Shown here: positions 55,248 through 64,000 of the stretch, piece after piece
How positions within the stretch are numbered: the stretch's first letter is position 1
Layout of the letters: each line of letters starts with the position of its first letter
From: Psychrobacter glacincola
GTDB lineage: Bacteria > Pseudomonadota > Gammaproteobacteria > Pseudomonadales > Moraxellaceae
NCBI GenBank assembly: GCA_001411745.2
Contig: LIQB01000003.2
Span: 267,743 to 331,742 of the forward strand
Length of the DNA stretch: 64,000 bases
Direction: 5' to 3'
The notes under the pieces: generated by a model
Database searches by the model: none
What the model saw: only the letters and a program-made list of their open reading frames with translations
Told to the model about the DNA's origin: nothing
Made by a program: the position numbers and the translations under genes

Positions 55248-56585
55248 ATGCACCCGATGAAGTTAAGTAAGGCTTTTTTACGTAGTGCTGCCTATGAGCG
55301 ACGGTTTTTGACCAAAAATCCGTGGGACTTTAGTATGGTGGTCTGGATACCACTGGCAACCGTTTTACTGATTTGGTGGATATTTTCACAAACGCAGATT
55401 ACGGATTTGCCCATTGGGGTGATAGACCAAGACAATAGCCCGATTGCCAATACCGCGGTACGCTATTTGGAAGCCAGCCCTACTCTAACGGTTAGACAAC
55501 TTTATTACTCAGAGGCTGAGGCAAAAGCGGCTATTTTGCAGCGTGATATTTACGCTATTGTCATTATCCCTGAAGACTTTTCTCGGCATATTTTATCTGG
55601 TAAGCCTGCTCCATTGATTTTACAAGTAAATGCTCAGTACGGTACACATTCGGGCATTATCCAGACTAGCGTTCAAGCGGTCGCTGGGACGTTATCGGCA
55701 GGCGTTGAGATACAACGCTTGGTCAAACAAGGCATGGCACCGTCGCAAGCTGCGATTGCTTACTCGCCGATTGGTATACAGCGCATCAGCTTGTTTAACG
55801 CAGCCACCGATTATCAGCAGTTTTTGGCTTCAACCGTCATACCCGCGCTGCTGCATATTTTAGCGATGGTGATCGGTGCAACGACGATTGGTCGTGAGCT
55901 GCGGGATAAACGAATCGGCCACTGGTATCGCTTTATCAGTACAGGTCATCCTGATTTGACGCGAATCACAAAAAACGAGTCAACATCAGGGCAAATATTA
56001 AATGCCGTAGAAAACAACCAATACTTGAGCAAAAACGATCAAATCTCAGTCTCTAGCCATGCGAATGAAGATATGACGGAAAGTGCAAACGTTTTAGTAT
56101 TATTGTTTGGTCTGTTAGGCAAATACTTTTGGCCGACATTGGCCTTTAGCATGTGGGCGATGTTGGCTCTATGGCTTGCCACGCCGCAAGAATCCATTGC
56201 CATGAGCTCAGTGCTTGCAACTTATGCTGGTTTGATATTATTAATAATGCTATCGTTTTGGCTGGGTGCTATCTTTACCTTAGGCTCATTTTCATTACGC
56301 ATGGGCTTGTCTGCTACGGGTTTTATTTCAGCACCTTCTTATGCCTTTGCTGGTGTGACCTTCCCTTATATTGCTATCAGTGACAGTGCTCGGCATTGGT
56401 CAGATGCACTGCCACTCACTCACTATCTAAAACTGCACATTGCACAATTACAGATGCAAGCGCCTGTTGCTGTGTCATTGCCGATCGTCTATGGTCTGGC
56501 TATTGCCACGACGATTGCGATGAGCTTGACTACTTTATTAACCAAACGCGCGCTGGCGCATCCTGAACGTTGGGGGGCGCGCTAA
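55248..56585 (+). CDS. ABC-2-type permease 1 of an exporter lacking a local ATPase
   Basis: Inner-membrane permease (445 aa) of the ABC-2/YbhR-like kind: a first helix (FSMVVWIPLATVLLIWWIFS), a large periplasmic domain (GVIDQDNSPIANTAVRYLEASPTLTV... through residue ~190), then five C-terminal helices. A polar Ser/Asn-rich insertion (about 235-285, TRITKNESTSGQILNAVENN) separates helices 2 and 3. Such proteins normally need a separate ABC ATPase (as YbhF serves YbhS and YbhR). None is in the cluster. AAGAG precedes the ATG; it overlaps the next start by a TAATG junction. Confidence 0.88.
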   Translation: MHPMKLSKAFLRSAAYERRFLTKNPWDFSMVVWIPLATVLLIWWIFSQTQITDLPIGVIDQDNSPIANTAVRYLEASPTLTVRQLYYSEAEAKAAILQRDIYAIVIIPEDFSRHILSGKPAPLILQVNAQYGTHSGIIQTSVQAVAGTLSAGVEIQRLVKQGMAPSQAAIAYSPIGIQRISLFNAATDYQQFLASTVIPALLHILAMVIGATTIGRELRDKRIGHWYRFISTGHPDLTRITKNESTSGQILNAVENNQYLSKNDQISVSSHANEDMTESANVLVLLFGLLGKYFWPTLAFSMWAMLALWLATPQESIAMSSVLATYAGLILLIMLSFWLGAIFTLGSFSLRMGLSATGFISAPSYAFAGVTFPYIAISDSARHWSDALPLTHYLKLHIAQLQMQAPVAVSLPIVYGLAIATTIAMSLTTLLTKRALAHPERWGAR

Positions 56586-57787
56586 TGTCATTACCACCAA
56601 AAGACGATTTATCTTCGACAACGTCAGATTCAACCAAGCAGTCTTCAACACCAAGTTTCTTAGGTAGTTTTTTACAGACCATTAAGGACATCTTTTCTGA
56701 TAAAGGTGTGCTATTACTCTTACTGATTGCCCCCATTATTTATGGCTTCTTTTATCCTTGGCCTTATTCGACAGAGGTGGTCAACCATGTACCTGTTGGT
56801 ATCATTGATAACGACAATAGTAATCTATCACGAACCATCGTTCGCTATGCGAGTGCCAGTCCGCAGTTAGACACACAGCTTTTTCTCAACGAGCAGCAGG
56901 CTAAAGAGGCCATGTGGTCAGATGAAATCGCTGGGTACATGGTCATTCCAAGTGGGCTTGAGCAGCAAGTACTATCGGGAAAAGCGGCGAGCGTCAGCGT
57001 ATTGGGTAATGGCGGCTACTTTCTGTTGAATAAAAACGTACAGATGGGGTTTTTAAAAGCAGTCAGTACGGTATCAGCAGGGATTGAAGTCAAAAAAAAC
57101 GTGGCACAAGGTGCTTATTCAGCAACAGCGGCTGCTAATACTCAAGCGGTACCATTAGTAATTATCCCTCTATACAATCAAACAGAAGGTTATGGCGCTT
57201 ACGTGGTGCCAGCGGTCTCTATTCTAATTTTGCAACAAACCTTATTAATCGCCACAGCGATGCTGATTGGTACGTGGTATGAGCAGCGGCGACATGCGAC
57301 GAGTATCCGTGGTTGGCTTGGGCGAATTGCTGCACTCAGTATGTTTAGCTTCATTATTGGCTGCTTTTATTATGGCTGGACATTTGAGCTACACCACTAT
57401 CCGCGTGGGCAAAACATGATTGGCAGTTTACTGTTCCTTTTGTTATTTTGTCCAACCGTGGCGACACTTGGCTGTGTGCTTGGACTCTGGTTTCGCCAGC
57501 GCGAACGTAGTATGCAAATCCTAATTTTTAGCTCACTACCGATGTTTTTTGTCAGTGGTTATCCGTGGCCAGCAGATCAGCTGCCCACAGTTTTACAGAT
57601 CATACGTTGGTTCGTACCCACAACACCGGGTATCAACACCTCCGTCCAGCTTAATCAAATGGGAGCTAGTATCTCCCAAGTTTCTACTGGATTTTATGCA
57701 CTAGCCGCCTTATGGGTATTTTACTTTGCGCTACTTATGTGGGTGCGCTGGCATGACGCGAATAAAGCACTTAAAACAGTGTCCTAA
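56585..57787 (+). CDS. ABC-2-type permease 2 of the same exporter
   Basis: Second permease (400 aa), a paralogue of the first: a single N-terminal helix (LLLLIAPIIYGFFY), the periplasmic block HVPVGIIDNDNSNLSRTIVRYASASPQLD, and a five-helix C-terminal part (ILILQQTLLIATAMLIGTWYEQ...FFVSGYPWPADQLP). ATG 56585 is used because it overlaps the previous stop (TAATG) and follows a G-rich Shine-Dalgarno stretch; TTG at 56570 is the only longer start. Two half-size permeases, one HlyD and one TolC partner make a complete tripartite pump except for the ATPase. A strong terminator follows. Confidence 0.88.
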   Translation: MSLPPKDDLSSTTSDSTKQSSTPSFLGSFLQTIKDIFSDKGVLLLLLIAPIIYGFFYPWPYSTEVVNHVPVGIIDNDNSNLSRTIVRYASASPQLDTQLFLNEQQAKEAMWSDEIAGYMVIPSGLEQQVLSGKAASVSVLGNGGYFLLNKNVQMGFLKAVSTVSAGIEVKKNVAQGAYSATAAANTQAVPLVIIPLYNQTEGYGAYVVPAVSILILQQTLLIATAMLIGTWYEQRRHATSIRGWLGRIAALSMFSFIIGCFYYGWTFELHHYPRGQNMIGSLLFLLLFCPTVATLGCVLGLWFRQRERSMQILIFSSLPMFFVSGYPWPADQLPTVLQIIRWFVPTTPGINTSVQLNQMGASISQVSTGFYALAALWVFYFALLMWVRWHDANKALKTVS

Positions 57788-57853
57788 AGCAAAAGACGAT
57801 TGCATGTCATTAGCGCCTGCCATCAATAAAAGCCAAATCGATGATCCTGAATC

Positions 57854-57889
57854 AAAAAAAGCGCCTGCTAACATAGCAGACGCTTTTTT
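57854..57889. terminator. Terminator between the exporter operon and sthA
   Basis: GCGTCTGCTA / TAGCAGGCGC on the minus strand (one G-T pair), loop TGT, T7 run. The plus strand is similar but has one mismatch, so it may serve both sides. Confidence 0.85.
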
Positions 57890-57916
57890 ATTTATAACTT
57901 TTTAAGATTCTATTAC

Positions 57917-59566
57917 TTAAAAAACACGATTAAGACCATTTAGTGCCGCCACGCGATAGGCTTCTGCCATCGTTGGATAGTTAAAAGTAGTATTCACAAA
58001 GTACTCAAGTGTATTATTACTCTTACACTTCATCACGGCTTGTCCAATATGAATAATCTCTGATGCATGGTTACCGTAGCAATGGATCCCTAAAATCTCC
58101 AACGTATCACGATGGAACAAAATCTTTAGGACGCCTGAGCGTTCACCAATGATTTGTGCTCGTGCCAAATGCTTAAAGAATGCTTGACCCACTTCGTATG
58201 GGACTTTTTCGTCGGTTAGCTCTTGCTCAGTTTTACCGATACAAGAAATTTCAGGAATCGTATAGATACCAGTTGGCACGCTTGACACTGGTTCCGCATC
58301 GCTATCACCGACCATAAAGGCCGCCGCACAGCGTCCTTGGTCATAAGCGGCAGAAGCCAAAGATGGCCAGCCAATCACATCGCCTGCCGCATAGATATTT
58401 TCGATTTCAGTACAATAGGTATCATCAACTTTTAATTGACCACGGCTGTTTGCTTTTAGACCAATCGCTTCTAAGTTTAAACCTTCCGTATTACCTGAGC
58501 GACCATTTGACCAAAGAATGGCATCAGATTTGATGCGCTTACCACTCTTTAGATGCAAGACGACATAATCGTCATGCGTTTCAAGATGATCAATCTCTTC
58601 ATTACTACGAATCAATACGCCAAATTGTCTAAAGTCATGCGCGATAGCATCGCTAATCTCGCTATCGAGATAACTGAGCAATTGATTTTGGTTATTAATC
58701 AAATCAACCTTATAACCAAGACCCGTAAAGATAGAGGCATACTCACAACCAATCACGCCCGCACCATAGATGATAATTTTTTTGACCACATAATCCATTT
58801 GCAAAATTTTATCAGAATCAAAAACGCGCGGATGGTTAAAGTCTAAAATTTCAGGGCGATAAGGACGACTACCAACCGTTACGATGGCTTTATTAAAGGT
58901 AATGGTTTCAAAGACATTGTCATCGGTTTCAACACGCAAAGTATGAGCATCAATGAAACTTGCCCAACCCTGAATCACTTCAATGCGATTGCGTTCATAG
59001 AATCGTGTGTGCGTACTAACCTGATTGCGAATGACTTTTCGCGCATTGGCAAGCACTCTATTTAGAGGAACTTGCTTGTACTCCATCGCCTTGGTAAACA
59101 TAGGATCACGGCGAAAGTTAATGAGGTTAAATACCGATTGGCGCAGTGCTTTACTTGGAATCGTACCCACATGGGTAGAGTTACCACCTACCTGATCACG
59201 TGGATCAATGACCACCACTTTTTTGCCAGATTTAGTCAGTTTCATAGCCGCCGCTTCGCCAGCAGGACCTGCTCCTAAAACGACCGCATCATATTCATAC
59301 TCGTGGTTATCGCCTTTTAAACGACGTGAATCTTTCGTATAACCAGACTTGATATCGATTCGCGTATCATCGAGCGGATTAATAAGATCAGGATGGTGCA
59401 TGACATCATCAGTGACCTGCTCATGGGTTTGTTCAATATTTTGTTTTTTATTTTTGCCTTCAGTATGCTCAGGATTCGGCACGCGACCGCTTTCTTTATT
59501 TGATACTTCGGTATGAATGTCCTTACCAATATCATTGGTCGCGTCGCTTGGTTTTTTAGTTCCCAT
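57917..59566 (-). CDS. sthA: Soluble pyridine nucleotide transhydrogenase (Si-specific)
   Basis: Flavoprotein that exchanges reducing equivalents between NADPH and NAD+ in the cytosol. The 549 residues hold the FAD motif [16 protein letters not shown] (from about 96), the NAD(P) motif [14 protein letters not shown], the [25 protein letters not shown] segment and the C-terminal dimer domain ending in [25 protein letters not shown], the SthA hallmark. Two oddities: ~90 extra polar residues before the FAD domain, and Ser130 where SthA normally has its single remaining active-site-region cysteine ([16 protein letters not shown]). AGAGGA precedes the ATG, supporting this long start. A terminator lies after it. 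Confidence 0.94.
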   Translation of the reverse strand: MGTKKPSDATNDIGKDIHTEVSNKESGRVPNPEHTEGKNKKQNIEQTHEQVTDDVMHHPDLINPLDDTRIDIKSGYTKDSRRLKGDNHEYEYDAVVLGAGPAGEAAAMKLTKSGKKVVVIDPRDQVGGNSTHVGTIPSKALRQSVFNLINFRRDPMFTKAMEYKQVPLNRVLANARKVIRNQVSTHTRFYERNRIEVIQGWASFIDAHTLRVETDDNVFETITFNKAIVTVGSRPYRPEILDFNHPRVFDSDKILQMDYVVKKIIIYGAGVIGCEYASIFTGLGYKVDLINNQNQLLSYLDSEISDAIAHDFRQFGVLIRSNEEIDHLETHDDYVVLHLKSGKRIKSDAILWSNGRSGNTEGLNLEAIGLKANSRGQLKVDDTYCTEIENIYAAGDVIGWPSLASAAYDQGRCAAAFMVGDSDAEPVSSVPTGIYTIPEISCIGKTEQELTDEKVPYEVGQAFFKHLARAQIIGERSGVLKILFHRDTLEILGIHCYGNHASEIIHIGQAVMKCKSNNTLEYFVNTTFNYPTMAEAYRVAALNGLNRVF

Positions 59567-59647
59567 CGTGTCCTCTTTACATTTACTTATTTATTTGATT
59601 TTTAGACTGTGTATGAATCAATAATTGCTTGAGTCAAAACCACACGA

Positions 59648-60052
59648 CTAAGGCGTGCCCACCATACGTTGTGACACAATATTTTGCAGTGTCCAATGCC
59701 CAGTCGCGCTTTTCTGGCCCTCGTCAATCTGCGGACGCGCACTAATCACATATTCTGTGCCAAGGCTTGGTTTAAAGTCATCAATCCAATCATAAGGTAC
59801 CTGAAACACGCTGCCATCTTTGCTTGATTTGGCCAGTAAACACTGCATCGGTAATGCTGAGGCGCAGGCCACACGATTAGGCATAATTGTTAGCGTTTGC
59901 GCTTCACCCAATACAATGGTTGGGATATAACGTGGCTCAGGCACTGGCTCACGTGAAAAAGGTGACGTTTGGCAAGCACTCAGTAAACTGACCGCACTCA
60001 GCAAGCTGGCCAATAATAAAGGGGTCTTGCTAGACTTATAAGATGAACTCAT
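59648..60052 (-). CDS. DUF4377-like lipoprotein
   Basis: A 134-residue exported lipoprotein. The N-terminus is a lipoprotein signal ending in the lipobox LLSAC (Cys27), so it is lipid-anchored to the inner or outer membrane. The remainder matches the DUF4377 pattern: VACASALPMQCLLAK with two cysteines likely bridged, a WIDDFKPSLGTEYVISA middle and a conserved WTLQNIVSQ ending. Similar domains occur in stress-linked lipoproteins such as META/HslJ-type proteins; function unknown. AGAGA lies before the ATG. Neighbours are sthA and ppsR; no functional link is evident. Confidence 0.78.
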   Translation of the reverse strand: MSSSYKSSKTPLLLASLLSAVSLLSACQTSPFSREPVPEPRYIPTIVLGEAQTLTIMPNRVACASALPMQCLLAKSSKDGSVFQVPYDWIDDFKPSLGTEYVISARPQIDEGQKSATGHWTLQNIVSQRMVGTP

Positions 60053-60205
60053 AATATTCTCTATGTGATAATGAGATGGTATTAAATGATGGTTATTAAT
60101 AGTGATGCTTTAAATAATGGTTCTTTTTTGAGCAATCGTTATTGCTAAACCGTTATTACTAAATAGTTAATTGCTTCAAGCCATTCATTGATAGCTTATA
60201 TTTTA

Positions 60206-61102
60206 TTAGCCGATACGGCGTTTGAGACCCGTCATCTGCAGGATGCGCGTAGCGATTTCTTCAACAGACATCTCAGAGACATCAAGGCTTGGAATACCAT
60301 GCGTGATATAAATCCCTTGTATCGCCCGCTGCTCTTGTTGACATTGCTGATAGCTCGAATAACGACTACCCGCACGGCGCTCTTGACGGATTTTCACCAA
60401 GCGATCAGTATCGATCAATAGACCGAACAGCTTGTCTTTGTGCTCGCGCAATGCTTTTGGTAATTGATTATCGTACAAGTCATCTTCGGTCAAAGGATAA
60501 TTTGCTGCTCGAATACCGAACTGTAAGGCTAAGTATAAAGAAGTCGGTGTTTTGCCTGAACGTGATACGCCCACCAAAATAATATCGGCCGCATCATAAT
60601 GACGCGTACGCGCACCATCATCATTGTCTAAAGCGAAATGCACCGCGTCGATACGTTCTTTATAAGTCTCAGAATCCACATCGTCGTGTGCATGACCCGA
60701 ATGTCCGTCAGGCTCCACACCCGTTTCTTCAGCGACGCGACCTATCAAACCCTCATACATATCCAAGTTACAGCTTTGGGCAGAATTAATCTTTTCACGA
60801 ATATCAGGGTTAACAATCGTATCAAAGACTAATGGCAATAAGCCATCTCGTTGATACGCCATGTTGATTTGCTCAACAGCGTCCTCTGCACGCTCTAAGC
60901 TATCGACATATGGCAACACTCGTGTTTCAAAAGGTACTGAAGCAAACTGACTCAAGATAGCGCGGCCAAGTGTCTCCGCGGTAATTGCTGTGCCATCTGA
61001 GATAAAAAACGCGGTTCGAACGGCTTGAGAGCTGTCTAAGTTTAGTGCGTTGCGATTTTGAATAGTGGGATTCAGTTGTTCAGCTGGATTACTTGAGTAC
61101 AT
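60206..61102 (-). CDS. ppsR: Phosphoenolpyruvate synthase regulatory protein (PpsR, DUF299)
   Basis: Bifunctional kinase/pyrophosphorylase (298 aa) that inactivates PEP synthase by ADP-dependent phosphorylation and reactivates it by phosphate-dependent dephosphorylation. The DUF299 family is shown by FFISDGTAITAETLGRAILSQF at the start and the P-loop GVSRSGKTPTSLYLA. The C-terminal ENIEEMSVEEIATRIL-type tail fits too. GAGG lies upstream of the ATG. It is divergent from ppsA, its target, across a 594-base gap: the usual gammaproteobacterial arrangement. Confidence 0.96.
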   Translation of the reverse strand: MYSSNPAEQLNPTIQNRNALNLDSSQAVRTAFFISDGTAITAETLGRAILSQFASVPFETRVLPYVDSLERAEDAVEQINMAYQRDGLLPLVFDTIVNPDIREKINSAQSCNLDMYEGLIGRVAEETGVEPDGHSGHAHDDVDSETYKERIDAVHFALDNDDGARTRHYDAADIILVGVSRSGKTPTSLYLALQFGIRAANYPLTEDDLYDNQLPKALREHKDKLFGLLIDTDRLVKIRQERRAGSRYSSYQQCQQEQRAIQGIYITHGIPSLDVSEMSVEEIATRILQMTGLKRRIG

Positions 61103-61696
61103 AACGTTGGCACCTCGATTGAAAACACAATGGTAATCTTCATTTGGCTTTTATTTTTGATCGGCTTTAGACTTGATTTTCAGACGTAATTTTCGTTTTG
61201 TATAAGCGCTAATATTGCACATTTATATCAGGATAAACCGCTACTATTGATGCTCTACATTATACGCATAATAGCGGCCTAATAGAAATCAATGTTACAG
61301 GCGTACACTTAGAAAGCCACAGTGTCCTTAATCTTATCATGCCGATTAATAACCATTATTGTGCTGACTGGTTACTCATACTAGCGCAGCATTACCTGCT
61401 ATATATAACGGCAGATATTATAAGAATATCCTAAAGTTCTTCTGTTATTTATTTTAAACCCTCTATTTATCAACCGATTTATAAACATATCTTGATAATT
61501 AGAGTGATCTTTACTCGCATTTTTACGTCATCTCAAAAATAGAAAAATGAATAACCTTCTACTAATTATGTAGCAAAGCCCACAATTTGTATCTTTTTGA
61601 CAAAAATATTGGTTCAACCCCTCGAAATTCTCCAAATATAGCGGTATAATTCACCGTTATAATCTTTACTAAATAACCTTATTTTCTGGAGTTATC
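61103..61696. other. Divergent intergenic region, ppsR / ppsA
   Basis: 594 AT-rich bases. CCGCTACTATT (61238-61248) and CATAATAGCGG (61267-61277) form an imperfect inverted repeat 18 bases apart. Two perfect TATAAT hexamers (61645-61650 and 61658-61663) lie just before ppsA, neither with a good -35. No gene is seen. Confidence 0.4.
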
Positions 61697-64000
61697 ATGG
61701 CAGCGCAATCTACAGCACTTGTAATCAATCTTGATCAGCTAGGAAAAGACGACATTGAAATGGTCGGCGGCAAGAACGCCTCATTAGGTGAAATGATCAG
61801 CCATTTGTCTGATTTGGGTGTTAGTGTACCAGGCGGCTTTGCCACCACGTCAAATGCATTTAACCGCTTTTTGAATGAAACTGGCCTGCTTGACAAAATC
61901 AACAGCGAACTAAAAACGCTAGATGTTGATGATGTCAAAAAACTTGCAGAAACGGGTAAAAAGATTCGTACTTGGATTATTGAGCAAGAGCTGCCAAGTG
62001 ATCTTGAGCAAGAAGTACGTCAATCGTTTGAAACGATGAGCGGCGGCGAAGACATCGCGGTTGCTGTCCGTTCTTCTGCGACTGCCGAAGATTTGCCAGA
62101 TGCCTCATTTGCGGGTCAGCAAGAGACATTTCTAAACATTCGCGGCATTGATAACGTCCTAATTGCAATTAAAGAAGTATTTGCATCTCTTTATAACGAT
62201 CGTGCCATCTCTTATCGTGTCCATAAAGGTTTTGAGCATGAAGGCGTTGCCTTATCTGCTGCTGTACAGCGTATGGTTCGCTCAGAAACTGGCGCGGCGG
62301 GTGTGATGTTCACGCTAGATACCGAAAGCGGTTTTGATCAAGTGGTATTCATCACGTCAAGCTATGGTCTAGGTGAAATGGTTGTACAGGGCGCGGTTAA
62401 CCCAGATGAATTCTATATTTCTAAGCAATTGCTAGCCAATGGCAAACCATCGGTCATCCGCCGTAACCTAGGCAGCAAGCATAAGAAAATGGTTTATGGT
62501 GATGAAGGTAGCACCACTAAATCAGTAAAAACTGTCGATGTTGAAAAACAAGATCGTATGCAGTTCTCATTATCGACTGAAGAGCTAACCTCTCTTGCTA
62601 AACAAGCCGTAACAATCGAAAAGCATTACGGTCAAGCAATGGACATCGAATGGGCAAAAGACGGCGATACCAATGAAATCTTTATCGTTCAGGCGCGTCC
62701 TGAAACGGTTAAGAGCCGCCAAGACAGCAATGTCATGGAGCGTTATATCATTGACACCACCAACGCAAAAGTATTGTGTGAAGGTCGTTCAATCGGTCAA
62801 CGTATCGGTTCAGGTAAAGTGCGTATCGTTAGCAACCTAAACGAGATGGACAAAGTACAAGAAGGCGACGTACTGGTATCAGACATGACTGATCCGGATT
62901 GGGAACCAGTCATGAAGCGCGCTTCTGCTATCATCACTAACCGTGGTGGTCGTACCTGTCACGCGGCTATCATCGCGCGTGAGCTAGGTGTTCCAGCCAT
63001 CGTTGGTTGTGGTAATGCGACTGAGCTATTGGTTGATGGTCAAGACGTCACTGCTTCTTGTGCCGAAGGTGATACTGGCTTCATTTATGAAAGCCAAATT
63101 GATTTTGAAGTACAGACCAACTCTGTAGAGTCTATGCCAGAGCTTGCATTCAAAGTAATGATGAACGTTGGTAATCCAGATCGTGCCTTCTCATTCACGC
63201 AAATGCCAAACGAAGGTATTGGTCTTGCCCGTCTTGAGTTCATCATCAACCGTATGATTGGCGTGCATCCAAAAGCACTACTGAACATGAACAGCTTGCC
63301 ACGCGAAATTGCACAAGCCATCCAAGAACGTATCGCTGGTTATGCCTCACCGGTTGACTTCTATGTAGATAAGTTGGTCGAAGGTATCTCAACGCTAGCC
63401 GTTGCCTTTATGGATCAGCCAGTTATTGTTCGTATGTCAGATTTTAAATCGAACGAATATGCTAACTTGCTTGGTGGTAAATTATACGAGCCATCAGAAG
63501 AAAACCCAATGCTTGGTTTCCGCGGTGCCAGTCGTTATGTGTCTGATAATTTCCGTGACTGCTTTGAGCTTGAGTGTAAAGCATTAAAACGCGTACGTGA
63601 TGAGATGGGCTTGACCAATGTCGAGATTATGATTCCATTCGTTCGTACCGTTGGTGAAGCCAAAGAAGTCATCGAATTACTTGAGAAAAACGGTCTAAAA
63701 CGTGGCGAAAACGGTTTACGCGTTATCATGATGTGTGAGTTACCAACCAACGCCCTATTGGCAGATGAATTCCTAGAGCACTTCGATGGTTTCTCAATCG
63801 GCTCTAACGACTTGACTCAGTTGACACTTGGTCTTGACCGTGACTCAGGTATCGTCTCACATCTATTTGATGAGCGTGATCCTGCGGTTAAGAAACTATT
63901 GACCATGGCGATTGATGCGTGCCGTAAAGCAAACAAATATGTCGGCATCTGTGGTCAGGGTCCATCAGACCATCCAGATCTTGCGTTCTGGCTGATGGAA
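61697..64000 (+). CDS. ppsA: Phosphoenolpyruvate synthase, N-terminal part
   Basis: Pyruvate, water dikinase: makes PEP from pyruvate and ATP with release of AMP and phosphate, for gluconeogenesis. The open frame runs off the right edge after 768 codons of a protein usually near 790. Visible parts: the N-terminal ATP-grasp domain ([30 protein letters not shown]), the phosphohistidine swivelling domain with His422 (GGRTCHAAI; His421 in E. coli), and the C-terminal TIM barrel with [15 protein letters not shown] and the GICGQGPSD motif carrying the conserved cysteine. TGGAG lies before the ATG. ppsR is divergent. Confidence 0.97.
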   Translation, partial: MAAQSTALVINLDQLGKDDIEMVGGKNASLGEMISHLSDLGVSVPGGFATTSNAFNRFLNETGLLDKINSELKTLDVDDVKKLAETGKKIRTWIIEQELPSDLEQEVRQSFETMSGGEDIAVAVRSSATAEDLPDASFAGQQETFLNIRGIDNVLIAIKEVFASLYNDRAISYRVHKGFEHEGVALSAAVQRMVRSETGAAGVMFTLDTESGFDQVVFITSSYGLGEMVVQGAVNPDEFYISKQLLANGKPSVIRRNLGSKHKKMVYGDEGSTTKSVKTVDVEKQDRMQFSLSTEELTSLAKQAVTIEKHYGQAMDIEWAKDGDTNEIFIVQARPETVKSRQDSNVMERYIIDTTNAKVLCEGRSIGQRIGSGKVRIVSNLNEMDKVQEGDVLVSDMTDPDWEPVMKRASAIITNRGGRTCHAAIIARELGVPAIVGCGNATELLVDGQDVTASCAEGDTGFIYESQIDFEVQTNSVESMPELAFKVMMNVGNPDRAFSFTQMPNEGIGLARLEFIINRMIGVHPKALLNMNSLPREIAQAIQERIAGYASPVDFYVDKLVEGISTLAVAFMDQPVIVRMSDFKSNEYANLLGGKLYEPSEENPMLGFRGASRYVSDNFRDCFELECKALKRVRDEMGLTNVEIMIPFVRTVGEAKEVIELLEKNGLKRGENGLRVIMMCELPTNALLADEFLEHFDGFSIGSNDLTQLTLGLDRDSGIVSHLFDERDPAVKKLLTMAIDACRKANKYVGICGQGPSDHPDLAFWLME

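Noticed and set aside
1-64000. Prophage, CRISPR array, tRNA, rRNA or intact insertion sequence
   Set aside because: No integrase, transposase, phage structural gene, spacer-repeat array or tRNA-like cloverleaf was recognised by reading both strands; a dedicated tRNA and covariance-model scan would be needed to exclude small RNAs.

Overview
This window looks like a chromosomal segment of a gammaproteobacterium of the family Moraxellaceae, most likely Psychrobacter. This is an inference from protein style, a moderately AT-rich base composition and gene content: a PilZ of the Pseudomonas/Acinetobacter type, homodimeric AceE with a two-lipoyl AceF, a Si-specific transhydrogenase, and PpsR/PpsA. 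I see no prophage, CRISPR array, rRNA, tRNA or intact insertion sequence. Both ends cut genes: ilvD on the left and ppsA on the right.

Layout. 1-4.9 kb: 3' end of ilvD, a CPA1-type Na+/H+ antiporter, a serine beta-lactamase-like hydrolase and a small tyrosine-phosphatase-fold protein. 5-9.9 kb: a fatty-acyl module of MaoC-type hydratase, high-molecular-weight FabG and (divergently) a thiolase; the three partners resemble the mycobacterial HtdX/FabG4/FadA2 set. 10.1-11.2 kb: polyphosphate kinase 2. 11.4-21.4 kb: a long minus-strand run, rsmG-parA-parB-exbB-exbD-msbA-lpxK-kdsB-holB-pilZ, mixing chromosome segregation, lipid A/Kdo supply and export, the replication clamp loader and type IV pilus control. 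21.8-28.2 kb: a Lon-family protease, a WYL regulator, a TerD-like protein, a voltage-gated-type K+ channel and a small zinc-ribbon membrane protein. 28.6-34.0 kb: ompW and the pyruvate dehydrogenase genes aceE-aceF.

34.6-45.9 kb is the most unusual part. A single secreted 675-aa protein is followed by a four-gene operon encoding a 154-aa DUF11-like secreted protein, a 677-aa multi-domain DUF11 protein, a 1777-aa protein with Ig/DUF11/SdrD-B-like modules ahead of a probable C-terminal outer-membrane barrel, and a 257-aa secreted helical protein. Modules are shared between these proteins at both N and C termini. I propose they form an uncharacterised cell-envelope assembly or surface-fibre system.

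46-64 kb: a TetR regulator, an endonuclease/exonuclease/phosphatase-family protein, a glycine-zipper protein, glpK, and an export cluster (TolC-like, YihY, HlyD-like, two ABC-2 permeases) with no ATPase gene. Then come sthA with an unusual N-terminal extension and no active-site cysteine, a DUF4377-like lipoprotein, and divergent ppsR/ppsA. Several strong intrinsic terminators, a MITE-like element with a minimal relative, and a dispersed 22-bp repeat lie between genes.
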